From assembly GCF_036884655.1 (NCBI RefSeq), contig NC_088342.1:38399001-38463000 (forward strand): a DNA stretch of 64,000 nucleotides, written 5' to 3'. The stretch's first letter is position 1. Each line of letters opens with the position of its first letter. The translations under genes were made by a program, and so were the position numbers. Below are positions 11,041 through 21,675 of the stretch, piece by piece. A model generated the notes under the pieces. The model saw only the letters and a list, made by a program, of their open reading frames with translations, did not search any database and was not told the origin of the DNA. Source of the stretch: Musa acuminata AAA Group. Lineage: Eukaryota; Streptophyta; Magnoliopsida; Zingiberales; Musaceae.

Positions 11041-13204
11041 TGTCACATCCTGGATTATATATATATATATATATATATATCTTTCTACACAGGCCAAATA
11101 GATAAACATCACTTTATTCATCATCTATAACCATTTATTACAATTCATTTATTCATCAAATTACAAATAGAAAAGTAAACATAGTGATGTTAACTTCAAG
11201 AATCATCCAAGTGGCTCTACCTAGCGGTAGAGGAAGGTCCGCTCTCCACTGGAATCCGATTTAGTACTAGAGGAAGGCTGCTCTGAAAATCAAAAACAAA
11301 GAAAATTCAGCAACGCTGAGTAGGAACCCCAAAAGTCAAATCAAGATGAATACATGATCAAAATTCAATCAATCATCCCATTGGCGTATATCAAGTACCC
11401 GAAGGAGCACTCCCCCAACAGCGGATGGAGAGGCTTTATCCTACGGGATGAGTTTGTGTTCTCCCAACAGCGGATGGAGGCAAACTCATATCACACTCCC
11501 AACAGCGGATGAAATGGTGTCCCACACCCGCCAAAGTGGGGACACGTTCCTCCCAACAGCGGATGAAGGTACCGTCCAACCGCCACGTCTGACGGCCCGC
11601 TAATCCCCGAAGGGAATCGCCCTACCTGCCCTTGGCAGGGAAATAACATAATCTCACACTAGTCATGTCCATATAGGGATGAAATAACACATTTAAACAT
11701 TTCTTTCAAATATCATCAATACCAAATAATACAAATTAGCCCTCAATTGACTTGAACTCTAGTTCAATTGATCCAATTGAACTCTAGTTCAATTGATCCA
11801 ATTGAACTCAATTTACTATGACCTAACTGAACCGATCTCTAATCCTTATTTAACTAATCTGGAACCACCCTAGACTAGTATAATTTGGATTAGATTAGGT
11901 TCAATTTAGGTTAAACTAACTTGAATAAGTCAATCAATTTGGAATCACCCTGAATTGATTTAGACTAATCAAGCCTAGTTTAGTTCAATCAATACTTGGG
12001 CTCAAATCCAACAATAATATTGAGCTAGATTAAGCCAGCTCATCTACTAGTCATGTGCATTATATATGACTGGGCATGCATCACACAAAGTTGGCCCAAC
12101 CTTGGCCCTTGGACTGGTCATGTGCATCGCATGTAACCGGCCATGATGGTTAGGCTGGGTTAGCCTACGGGTCAAGGCCTGATCCGTGGGTTGGGCCTGG
12201 CCTACGGGCTGGGCCTGGTCTACTGATTAGGCCTAGCTAATAGGCTGTGGCCTGACCTATGGGTTGGGCCTGGCCTATGAGCAATTTCAATCCAAATAAT
12301 ATATAATTTCATACCGCAACATATATTCATTAGCAATATAAACAAAAAACATAATAATGCATTGAATGATAGACAAGGAGATAAGTTTTAAAACAAGGAA
12401 ATAACATTCTAATTTAAATGGAAATAATAATACATTAAAAGACATAAACTTTAATATAATGAAATAACCTTCTAAATTCACATAAAAATCATGCTTTCAA
12501 TACATATAAAATTTCAACATATTCTAGTCAAATTCTAAATTATTCAGAATAGTATATTCTAAATTTCAAATTAATGAATATCACAAAAGATTTTAGATAA
12601 CATATTTTAATCTAATAATATTTTAATCCAGATAAGATTAAAGATAAACAGTAATATTAGGAAATATTAGATAAAACATATAATTTTTTTAACATCTTTA
12701 AATCTACAATAAAAACTTAATCATGGGTCAACATTATACAAGTGATTACTTTAATGTAATAATAAAAAAAATTTAACATTTAAAGAATTGATAAACATTT
12801 TTCAAACTACAAGCTTTCAACATTCAAAGAATCAAAATAAAAACTAAAACTTTTAAATTTAAGAAAGGCAGGGAAACCTACCTCTTGTCAACAGGGTGTA
12901 ACTCCTCGTTCCTCCCGCTGACAGTCTCGACTAGGTGAGGAACGAAGGAGAGAAATCCCTCCCTTTAAATAGGAGGAGGTGAGCCTCTATTAAGGGAAAT
13001 AAATTTTAATTTTCATATTTATTTAATATAAATTATTTTCATTTAATATACTAACAAATATGATATCATCATATTTGGAATACTTACTAGTTATTTCCTT
13101 AATTCATATCAACAAACAAGGAAGTAGATTAAGATTTCCTTAAATTATAATAACAAGTAAGGAAAGGAAATCAATTCATAACTTCAATATTTGATGTGAT
13201 TACA
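11041..13204 (-). repeat. 5' LTR of Tekay-like element
   Basis: It is the partner of 4164-6307 and has the same termini. It carries a longer TA run (about 11058-11080), a 20-odd-base duplication near 11770-11800 and a short duplication near 12610-12630. These indels, together with scattered substitutions, would allow the insertion to be dated. Confidence 0.9.
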
Positions 13205-13475
13205 ACTAGGATCTACAAGATACTTCCCGAAGTGTTCCAACTCGGCTACCCCCCACCACAGCCTCCTACGAGAAGCAAGTTGAAACCATTTTAGTGGATC
13301 ACAAGATAAAGCTACCCACTAGAGCTGAGCATACCGAGTACTTGGTGAAGTGGTGAAAGCTTCCCCGAACTAAAGCTAGTTGGGAGCCTGAAGACACCCT
13401 ACGACATAAAGAAGCAATCATCAACAACTATCAACAAGCATCGACGAGGGCATTAATAGTTTGAGTGGGGGAGAA
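13205..13475 (+). pseudogene. Chromovirus (Reina/Galadriel-like) chromodomain end, right part
   Basis: After the ACTAG duplication the older element resumes. Translation gives SRSVPTRLPPTTASYEKQVE, then AEHTEYLVKW, a stop, and ASWEPEDTLRHKEAI. This is the typical C-terminal chromodomain of a gypsy integrase. It joins directly to the integrase tail that ends at 4163. A GAGTGGGGGAGAA polypurine tract (about 13463-13475) precedes the LTR. Confidence 0.78.
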
Positions 13476-14253
13476 TGTCACGAACGGTCGTCGCGCACCC
13501 ATAACAACTCCATTCAACGAACCATTCATCGTTCTCATCTACATGTATAGCTGCTTTGCAGCATGTTTTGACTTGGTTTTAAGTCCTTTTACTTATAAAA
13601 ATATAAGTTCAAATAAGTTACAATGCTATAGTGCTATAGTGTGACCGCTCACCGAACCGAGCAAAATAGCTCCGTTTTCGCGTGCCGTGGGCTATTTTCT
13701 GTAGTCCGCTACTACACGTGAAACATCAGCCATCTCAGCACCTTGGAACCACTTGGGTGGCACCATGGGGGATGGGGCTTCGGTATAGTGTTGGGCGTTG
13801 AACAATCTTTCATAAGTTCGCATGTTACCTTGACGGGAACTTGTTGTCACGCCTGACACCCGGTAAGCAACTGTTTGTGGACTTGTAACTATTCGTTCAA
13901 CCCTCTAAAGTTCTTGATTTCCTCCTCTCCCTCTTTTCTCTTGTGCACACAAGATGCTCGTTGAATTGCTTGTAAAGCTTCCCCTGTTTGCGAGATGTCG
14001 GGACTTGTCCGTCGCTCATTCTTCGAACTAATCAACTTTCTCTTTTACAGGTCCTTCGGGACCTGCGAGAGGTTGCAAGTGGGCTGATCTTTATGGACGC
14101 AAATCGCAAGGGTAAAGCACACCTTTGGTAACGCAAGCTAGGTTCGCGTCTTTGCTACAATGGTGCCTCGCGACTTAGGTAATGCAAGTTAAGTTCACAT
14201 CTTTGCCGCAAGGGTGCCTCACGACTTAGGCAATTCCAGTTAAGTCCGTAACA
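13476..14253 (+). repeat. Probable 3' LTR of the older chromovirus
   Basis: It starts TGTCACGAAC directly after a polypurine tract and probably ends CCGTAACA, giving TG...CA termini over about 778 bases. The right boundary is inferred from the terminal motif alone, because the matching 5' LTR is outside the window. Inside are short direct repeats around GGTGCCTC(G/A)CGACTTAGG (14160-14235). Confidence 0.6.
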
Positions 14254-14810
14254 ATATGCTACTATACTCATTATTTAGCTGTCATACATATCATACTCTC
14301 AAAACAAAAATGATAGAGTTTTAGATGAAACTCTAGATATATCAAATTCCCATATTAATCAAATTTTATTTACTTGTTTCATTCATTTAAAATATTTAAA
14401 TTTATTGGGTGTCGTTGATGTGATATTACGGTGTCCAATAAATAAAGCTCATTATTCCTATATCAGAAGGGGAGTTACAGTCTTACCCACCCACACGCAA
14501 AGTCATTTATATGGCAGAGAGAGGCTGAGCTATGAATTATTGGGTTGTTCACATGACACTTCTTTCGGGAACACCGTCCATTATTGTATGCATATGGCAT
14601 GGAACCTGCGTGACGGATGCCCTCGTATGGGTAGCAGTACTGGCATCACGTGATATGTCAAGTTATTCCCGTTTCCCACTTTACACCGGACTCATTTCAT
14701 GAGCATATCAATCTCATTTTTCTGTCGGTGTTTGTCAGGATTCCGATGCTGTGGACCCACAAATGCAGCTTCTTAACACACCTCATATTGTCGCTGGATG
14801 CTATCGAATT
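14254..14810. other. Unassigned sequence upstream of the gene array
   Basis: Between the chromovirus LTR and the microsatellite I see no convincing gene, RNA or repeat. Short open frames (for example 14405-14653 on the plus strand) have no recognisable motif. This stretch has no counterpart upstream of the other three gene copies, so the array's left edge probably lies near 14800. Confidence 0.4.
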
Positions 14811-14811
14811 T

Positions 14812-14947
14812 TTCATATATATAATATTATATTATATATATACATATATATATATATATATACATATATATACATATACATATACATACATATACATATA
14901 CATATATATACATATACATATATATATATATACATATATATATATAC

Positions 14948-15037
<90 letters not shown>
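14812..15037. repeat. TA/CATA microsatellite upstream of gene copy 1
   Basis: About 225 bases of interrupted TATATACATATA repeat lie immediately before the conserved upstream block (CACTAAAGCCTATGCGAGG). Similar but shorter runs precede copies 2, 3 and 4 in the same position. Frames of alternating Tyr and Ile here are artefacts. Confidence 0.95.
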
Positions 15038-15043
<6 letters not shown>

Positions 15044-15571
15044 CTAAAGCCTATGCGAGGTGGCTGTCGAAGACGTCATAGATACAGTTATTATTGCTTT
15101 TGCACATGCAAAGCAGTACGGAAGGTACGATCGAGGCACTAAAAATACACCAACGCTAAACCCATTCATTCTAACAACAACCAATGATCACCTCTGTCAT
15201 TGCATTCAGTCGGAAACACGAAAATTAGGTTCCAAGGGAGAAGACAAGAAAGTCTTCCACAAAAGCAAACACAGGGAATGCTTATGTGATACCAACAGTT
15301 CTTAAGCCTTCGTCGATCTGTGCGCCCCCAGTTTTTGGATCGTCAGATGCCTCAGATCTCGATGGAAAGAAGCCAAAAGAGGCACGTCACCTTTGAGGTC
15401 TGTGTCTGGAACTATATATCAACGGCGCCAATTTATGACTAAACAATTGAATGAAAGGACTCGGTGGTGCTTACAGCTTATTATCCATGTGCCGCGTATC
15501 GAGGAAGGAGGAGTCTGAGCAGCTGATCTTTACAGGTCAAAGTGGAGTTCTCCGATCTCCTCTGTACCTCG
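15038..15571 (+). promoter_or_regulatory. Upstream region and promoter of glycosyltransferase copy 1
   Basis: This block is shared with the other copies. It includes GACGTCA (15072-15078), an ACGT-core box in GGCACGTCACC (15381-15391), and a conserved stretch from about 15239 onward. Just after the ACGT box, copy 1 departs from the others: it has a TATA-like ACTATATATC (15411-15420) where copies 2 to 4 have an unrelated pyrimidine-rich stretch. The start of transcription is not known. Calling it a promoter rests on position and conservation. Confidence 0.45.
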
Positions 15572-16766
15572 ATGACTGCCATGGGCTTTTCCGGCGCCAT
15601 CTCCTACCGTGCCACCGCGTTCATCGTCGCCCCTCTTCTCGTTTTGGTCGTCATCTATGGCTGCTTGTGGCCGCAGGGAGTACCCACAGCTTTCTTCCGC
15701 TTGCAAAATGGTGCAAATACTGTAAGTTAAGCCACACACAGTATATGCTGAACAGTACGCACAGAGAGCTCAGAAACTAGCTTGTATTTTGCGCGTGGTC
15801 AGATGGAGATTACCCCAAAAGATGAACTGGAAACAGCACTAGAGGGGGTCGCCATGGAGAACAGGACTTTGATCATCGCGATACTGAACAAGGCGTACGT
15901 GGAGCAGAACGCGATGCTGGATCTGTTCTTGCAAAGTCTTGGAGAAGGGGAGGACACCGAATTCTTGATCGACCACCTTCTCTTCGTCGCCGTCGACCAG
16001 AGGGCCTTCAACAGATGCCGCACCCTGGAGCTTCACTGCTACAAGCTCGTAACCGAGGGCGTCGACTTCTCCAAGGAGGTCTTCTACATGTCTGATGCAT
16101 TCAACAACATGATGTGGAGAAGAACTCTCTTCCTCGGAGATGTCCTCCGGCGCGGATACAGCTTCATCTTCACCGTAAGTCATAGTAAGCCATCCTGGTG
16201 ATTGTATATTACTGCGAAATTTCTTATGTTGTATTTGCTATCAGGATATGGATGTCATGTGGCTACGGAATCCGTTCTCACAGTTGGATCGTGATGGAGA
16301 GGACCTTCAGATGAGCAGTGATTTCTACTACGGCAACCCATTCGATAACTTCAACTTCAACACCGGCTTCTATTTCGTGACAGCAAACAACAAGACCGTA
16401 GCACTGTTCGACGAGTGGTATGGGTGGAGGAACAACTCGAAAGGCATGAAAGATCAAGATGTGCTGCAGAAGATGAAGAAGGAGGGAGCGTTCACGCGGC
16501 TGGGGCTGAAAGTGAGGTACCTAGAGACTACCTATTTTAGTGGGTTCTGTCAAATGAGTCAGGACTTGAGGAAAGTGATTACGGTTCATGCGAACTGTTG
16601 TGTCAGCATGAAAGTTAAGCTCATAGACCTGAGATGTGTGCTTGAAGCTTGGAAGGTTAGCAACTCGAATGGCACATCAAATGCTACTACTACTGCATGG
16701 CCTCCGGTCAAGGGAATCTGCTTGCACGACACTGCCACCAAGCAGCACACTGCCACAAAGCATTGA
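15572..16766 (+). CDS. GT77-like nucleotide-sugar transferase, tandem copy 1
   Basis: Three exons, 15572-15721, 15803-16174 and 16245-16766, are joined by GT-AG introns of 81 and 70 bases, both in phase 0. The product is about 347 residues, or 344 if the in-frame ATG at 15581, which aligns with the other copies, is used. A hydrophobic anchor (about residues 17-33) suggests a type II Golgi membrane protein. The catalytic domain (DUF271/PF03407) has MMWRRTLFLGDVLRRGY leading into DMDVMWLRNPF, whose D-x-D binds metal and sugar nucleotide. It is followed by FNTGFYFVTANNKT, DQDVLQKM, YFSGFCQ and VHANCC. The family resembles plant At4g15970-like proteins; donor and acceptor are unknown. No stop or frameshift is visible. 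One residue is missing in the anchor relative to the other copies. Confidence 0.87.
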
Positions 16767-17904
16767 AGTGAACAAGGTAAGATGGCCAAGGTTTCTGTGC
16801 ATTCATAACTCGATCGAGAGACTTGTCGATCCATGTATCACTTGTGTGTTCCATACAATTATAAATGCTCCCCGTACCAGTTTAAAGCAAAGGTGCAGGA
16901 TGACATTTTTAGCCTATACTTAGCACCGACGAGCAATAAAGAGAGAAAAAATAAAAAGGAAGAGAAAAAATAATAATAAAAAATTAAGAAAAAAAAGGGA
17001 TAATTGTCATTCTCACCCTTAACTCAAGAGAATACTCCTATAATGAAGTTTGATGCTTCCGTACATCCTGTGATCGATGAAACTATTCTATCGAAAAGCA
17101 GTTTATATTAAAGTAACTCAATTCATTGATCTTCTTCTCATCGATCAATGCACCCTCTATTTGTAGGTCCAAATATAAAATAATAAATTGTAAACAGATA
17201 AGTGTTTACAAAAGTTTTAATCTGAATTTATAATCTTCAATCATAATCATTCGTAATCATAATTTGATTTATTATATTTTTAATATTTTTTTATTTCTTG
17301 AGTAAATTATGAAAGTAGGTTAGAATTATTCACACCTATGTAAAATAATATTTAAATTAATCAAATATATTTAAATAAATGATAGACTAAATTGATCCTG
17401 CATTATTGTACTTTTGAGATATCATTTCCTTTCGTAAATTAGAATATTATTAAGATCTTAAACGGGACTTAAGAATGGGAGACCCGCGAGTAACTCGTGT
17501 ACAGCATTATAAAGACCAACTTGACCACATACAATAAACCAAAATGAAATTATTCATAGGTAAAATGAGGCACCCATGAACAACTCATGTACGACATGAT
17601 AAAGACCCACTTGACCACATTCATCAAACGTCAAACTCATGCACTAAAAAGATGAACGAGAAGTTGGGGGAGAGAGACCATTGGTAAGTGCAAATTGAAC
17701 TTAAATTTCCTGTTGCTCGAGTTCTCATATATTCGTTCCTAAAGTTTCGTTCTTGTGTTTGCCAGCCGGCAAACTCCAGCAAGTTGTGGCAGAAAACTGA
17801 AAACTCCAAGGCAGAGATGAAATGTTTTGTATAGAATGCTTAAATAAATATTATTTTTTACATCAAATTTGGGATCAAATTTTTATTAAGTGAGGAGCAA
17901 TATA
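16767..17904. other. Downstream region of copy 1 (unit 1 spacer, proximal part)
   Basis: This AT-rich non-coding DNA is homologous to the sequence after copies 2, 3 and 4. It keeps the uninterrupted site (ATTCA at 17328-17332) into which the Retrofit-like element inserted in unit 2. A roughly 200-base motif at 17640-17845 (around GATGAACGAGAAGTTGGG and AACTCCAGCAAGTTGTGGC) recurs in every unit. No gene is supported. Confidence 0.7.
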
Positions 17905-18605
17905 ATTATACATGATCTTTTTCTCCCTTAATATAAATTAATTATCATAAATATATATTATTTTAATTAAATTATTAACTTTCTTGTTTGTATAATATGA
18001 TTAAGGAAATAATTAAAATTGATTTCCTTAATCACATGGATAAATTAGTAATTTTATCAATTAATTAAATTATTAATTAATTTTATTTTTAATGACTGAT
18101 GTATTTTTTGAAAATAAATAATTTAAATTTAAATATTACAATTCTATCTTTATGTTTAAAATTAAATTAAAATTAAAAATTAAATTATTATTTATCTTTT
18201 TTGAAAAAAAAAAATCAAGCATGGCCCAATTTAATAATAAGACTCAGCATAACTTGTGAGTGAGACGAAATTAGGCCCTTCCGGCTATATGACCAACCCA
18301 TTGCCTATTTATTCAATCCATTATACCTCAACCTAATTTCTTACTTGAGATAGGCATATATGGTGCACGTTACTTATTTGAGCTCGTTAATTGATTGAAT
18401 TAGTGTTTGATTGGCTCAAGTCAGTTCAAGGTTCTTCTAGACTAACTTGATAAGTTTTAACCAACTTGACCTAATTGAAATCAATTAAATCTAAAATAGA
18501 TCCGTCTATGATGATTTCAAACTAATTTTATAATGATTTAAGGTTGATTCTTTTAGGTCCTAAGTGAATTGAGTTTAGTTTAGGTCAATTAGGCTATTCT
18601 AATTA
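17905..18605 (+). repeat. Relic LTR-like spacer repeat, unit 1 (deleted form)
   Basis: This copy starts like the spacers at about 35940 and 41945 (TTAATATAAATTAATTATCAT, then GATTAAGGAAATAATTAAAA). It contains the wording typical of a Tekay-type LTR (GACCTAATTGAAATCAATTAA, GGTCAATTAGGCTATT) and then jumps near 18605 straight to sequence that in unit 2 lies at about 39110. About 1.5-2 kb has been lost by deletion. Confidence 0.55.
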
Positions 18606-19417
18606 AGATTTAGATTTCCACATATAATATTGTTACTGTATTTGAGGTACCAACTAATTTAATGAATAAAGAAATTAATAGTCTTATGGTTGTACTTTTT
18701 GGGTTTGAATCTTATCTTCAGATTTCACCGGTACTCTTCAATCTACTTGGTTCAATATTAGAACTACAAAGGCTAAATATGTAACGGAAAGTAAAATGAA
18801 AACTAACAAAAAAAAAAAAACAAAAATGAAGAAAGAAAAAAATAAAAAGGAAGATTTGTCCAAAGAGTAAGAAAAGGAAACATAGGGAGAACATTGGAGT
18901 CTTTTCTTGATCCTTACTCGAAGGTGATCGATAATAGATTTCTATGGCCAGCTAGATAAAGAAACCCAGCTTGGACCAAATATGGAAGAGAGGGAGCAAA
19001 TATTATTTCAAAGAGTTGAAACTTAGATCTCAGTTGAAAGAGAGCAAAAATTTCAAGAGTTGAATCGATATCACGAAAATAATAATAAAATTGTAAGTCA
19101 TAACTCTTTAAAATCTCTCATCAAACATATTAAAAATTTATAATAAAAAATAAAAAATTATAATATATATACATATATACATATATGTATGAATACATGT
19201 ATATATATTTATATATTTATATATATCACTAAAGCCTATCCGAGGTGGCTGTCGAAGACGTCATGTAGACAGTAAATATTGCAAAGCAGTAGAAATGGTA
19301 CCGATCAAGGCACTAAAAAATCCACCAACTTCCAACCCATTCATTCTTCCAATAGCCAATGATCGCTTATGTCATTGCAGTCTGTCCAACACACGAAAAC
19401 TATAGGCTCCAAGGGAG
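18606..19417. other. Distal upstream region of copy 2
   Basis: Non-coding sequence homologous to 39110-39780 and 46430-47190. It contains a TA/CATA microsatellite (19161-19227) followed by the conserved CACTAAAGCC block and GACGTCA (about 19257-19263). Apart from these shared blocks I see nothing gene-like. Confidence 0.6.
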
Positions 19418-19752
19418 AAGACAAAAAAGTCTTCCACAAAAGAAAAAACAGGGAATGCTTATGTGATACCAACAGTTCTTAAGCCTTCGTCGATCTGTCC
19501 GCCCCCAGTTTTTGGATCGTCAAATGCCTCAGATCTCAATGGAAAGAAGCCAAAAGAGGCACGTCACCTTTGAACTACTGCCTTTCTCGATCACCGGCGC
19601 GAACTTATACCTAAACAATTGAATGAAAGGACTCGGTGGTGGTTACAGCTTCTTAGCCATGTGCCGCGTGTCGATGTAGGAGGAGTCTGAGCTGCTGATC
19701 TTTACAGATCAGAGTGGAGTTCTCCGATCTCCCCTGCACCTCGATCCTTGCC
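19418..19752 (+). promoter_or_regulatory. Promoter region of glycosyltransferase copy 2
   Basis: This block is conserved in all four copies. It starts at a GAAGAC...GTCTTC inverted repeat and continues through CCAGTTTTTGGATCGTCAAA and the ACGT box GGCACGTCACC (about 19558-19568) to the start codon. The part after the ACGT box matches copies 3 and 4 but not copy 1. The role is inferred from position. Confidence 0.45.
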
Positions 19753-20941
19753 ATGAGCTTCTCCGGCGCCATCGCCTACCGTGCCACCGCGTCCATCGTC
19801 GTCGCCCCTCTTCTCGTTTTGGTCGTCATCTATGCCTGCTTATGGCCGCTTGGAGTACCCACAGCTTTCTTCCGCTTGCAACATGGTGCAAATACTGTAA
19901 GTTCATCCACACACAGTATATGCCGAACAGTACGCACAGAGAGCTCAGAAACTAGCTTGTATTTTGCGTGTGGTCAGACGGAGATTACCCCAAAAGATGA
20001 ACTGGAAGCAGCACTAGAGGGGGTCGCCATGGAGAACAGGACTTTGATCATCGCGATACTGAACAAGGCGTACGTGGAGCAGAACGCGATGCTGGATCTG
20101 TTCTTGCAAAGTCTTGGAGAAGGGGAGGACACCGAATTCTTGATCGACCACCTTCTTTTCGTCGCCGTCGACCAGAGGGCCTTCAACAGATGCCGCACCC
20201 TGGAGCTTCACTGTTACAATCTCGTAACCGAGGGCGTCGACTTCTCCAAGGAGGTCTTCTACATGTCTGATGCATTCAACAACATGATGTGGAGAAGAAC
20301 TCTCTTCCTCGGAGATGTCCTCCGGCGCGGATACAGCTTCATCTTCACCGTAAGTCATAGTAAGCCATCCTAGTGATTGTATGTTACTGCGACATTTCTT
20401 ATGTTGTCTTTGTTATCAGGATATGGATGTCATGTGGCTACGGAATCCGTTCTCACAGTTGTCTCGTGATGGAGAGGACCTTCAGATGAGCAGTGACTTC
20501 TACTACGGCAAACCATTCAATAACTCCAACTTCAACACCGGTTTCTATTTCGTGACAGCAAACAAGAAGACCGTAGCACTGTTCGACGAGTGGTATGCGT
20601 GGAGGAACAACTCGAAAGGCATGAAAGAACAAGATGTGCTGCAGAAGATGAAGAGGGAGGGAGCGTTCACGCGGCTGGGGCTGAAAGTGAGGTACCTGGA
20701 GACTGCCTATTTTAGTGGGTTCTGTCAAATGAGTCAGGACTTGAGGAAAGTGATTACGGTTCATGCGAACTGTTGTGTCAGCATGAAAGTTAAGCTCGTA
20801 GACCTGAGATGTGTGCTTGAAGCTTGGAAGGTTAGCAACTCGAATGGCACATCAAATGCTACTACGACTGCATGGCCTCCGGTCAAGGGAATCTGCTTGC
20901 ACGACACTGCCACCAAGCAGCACAATGCCACAAAGCACTGA
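19753..20941 (+). CDS. GT77-like nucleotide-sugar transferase, tandem copy 2
   Basis: Exons are 19753-19896, 19978-20349 and 20420-20941, with 81- and 70-base phase-0 introns; the product is 345 residues. The anchor is at about residues 14-31 (SIVVAPLLVLVVIYACLW) and the DxD is D173-M-D175. Asn-linked glycosylation sequons include N68-R-T, N235-N-S, N314-G-T and N318-A-T. The first ATG in frame is 19753; the open frame extends further upstream only from a GTG. The domain is the plant DUF271/PF03407 nucleotide-diphospho-sugar transferase, expected in the Golgi lumen; the substrate is unknown. Unlike the other copies, intron 1 has no in-frame stop, so a retained intron would add 27 residues. 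The Retrofit-like insertion begins about 590 bases downstream. Confidence 0.88.
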
Positions 20942-21529
20942 AGTGAACAAGGTAAGATGACCAAGGTTTCTGTGCATTCATAACTCGAGTGAGATACTTG
21001 TCGATCCATGTATCACTTATGTGTTCCATACAATTATAAATGCTCCCCGTATCAGTTTAAAGCAAAGGTGCAGGATGAAATGTTTTAGCCTATACTTAGT
21101 ACCGACGATCAATAGAGGAGAAAAAAAAAAGAAGGAAGAGAAACAATAATAATTAAAAATTAAAAAGAGAAAAAAGGGATAATTGTCATTCTCACTCTTA
21201 ACTCAAGAGAATACTCCTATAAAGAAGTTTGATACTTCAGCACATCCTGTGAACGATGAAATTATTCTATCGAAAGAAACTCAATTCATCGTTCTTCTTA
21301 TCATCAATGCACTCGCTCTATTTGTAAGTCTAAATATAAAATAATAAAAAATATATAATTATATCAAATCAAATTTGATCTTCAGAGTAAGTTTCTCGAT
21401 AAGTGTTTACAAAAGTTTTAATCAGAATTTATAATCTTCAATCATAATCATAATTTGATTATTATAATATTTAATATTTAATATTTTTTATTTCTTGAGT
21501 AAACTATGAAATTAGATTAGAATTATTCA
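20942..21529. other. Downstream region of copy 2, before the insertion
   Basis: Non-coding sequence homologous to 16767-17332. It is interrupted at ATTCA (21525-21529) by the Retrofit-like element and resumes at 35347. No gene is supported. Confidence 0.75.
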
Positions 21530-21675
21530 AGCAAAGAATGAAATGTCTGTATTTGATATGATGCTCTCCATTTATGTACATAAGGAGGAAGGTTTTTCCT
21601 TAACAAAGTAGTGATATTTCCTTATGTAGTTGGGGAAATCTCAATTGCTATCATGGGAAATCTTAGGTGCTATCA
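21530..21675 (-). repeat. 3' LTR of Retrofit/Ale-like element
   Basis: On the minus strand it begins TGATAGCACC and ends near TTCATTCTTTGCT, with a TATA-like ACATAAAT inside. It aligns with 35192-35346. Its outer end has lost the CA terminus kept by the other copy. Confidence 0.8.

Larger units (their letters stand above)
4164..13204 (-). mobile_element. Tekay-like Ty3/gypsy chromovirus, full length
   Basis: This is a complete LTR retrotransposon of about 9.0 kb. It has two LTRs of about 2.15 kb, a primer-binding site matching initiator tRNA-Met, gag-pol with domains in gypsy order (gag, protease, RT, RNase H, integrase, chromodomain), and a polypurine tract. It is flanked by the 5-bp target duplication ACTAG (4159-4163 and 13205-13209). 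It inserted into an older chromovirus, whose integrase tail and chromodomain lie on either side. All of gag-pol stays in one frame over about 1,530 codons, interrupted by only four stops and no frameshift. The element is therefore dead but fairly young. The terminal chromodomain and the integrase style point to the Tekay/Del clade. Confidence 0.92.

Noticed and set aside
14650..15047. Tyr-Ile repeat proteins on both strands
   Set aside because: Translation of a TA/CATA microsatellite.
15799..16183. Minus-strand frames of 74-114 residues opposite exon 2, repeated in all copies
   Set aside because: Shadows of the conserved, GC-rich exon; they show no independent motif and recur only because the exon is duplicated.
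19714..19752. Upstream extension of the copy 2 frame (VEFSDLPCTS...)
   Set aside because: It starts at GTG, not ATG. The first ATG shared with copies 3 and 4 is at the MSFSGA position.
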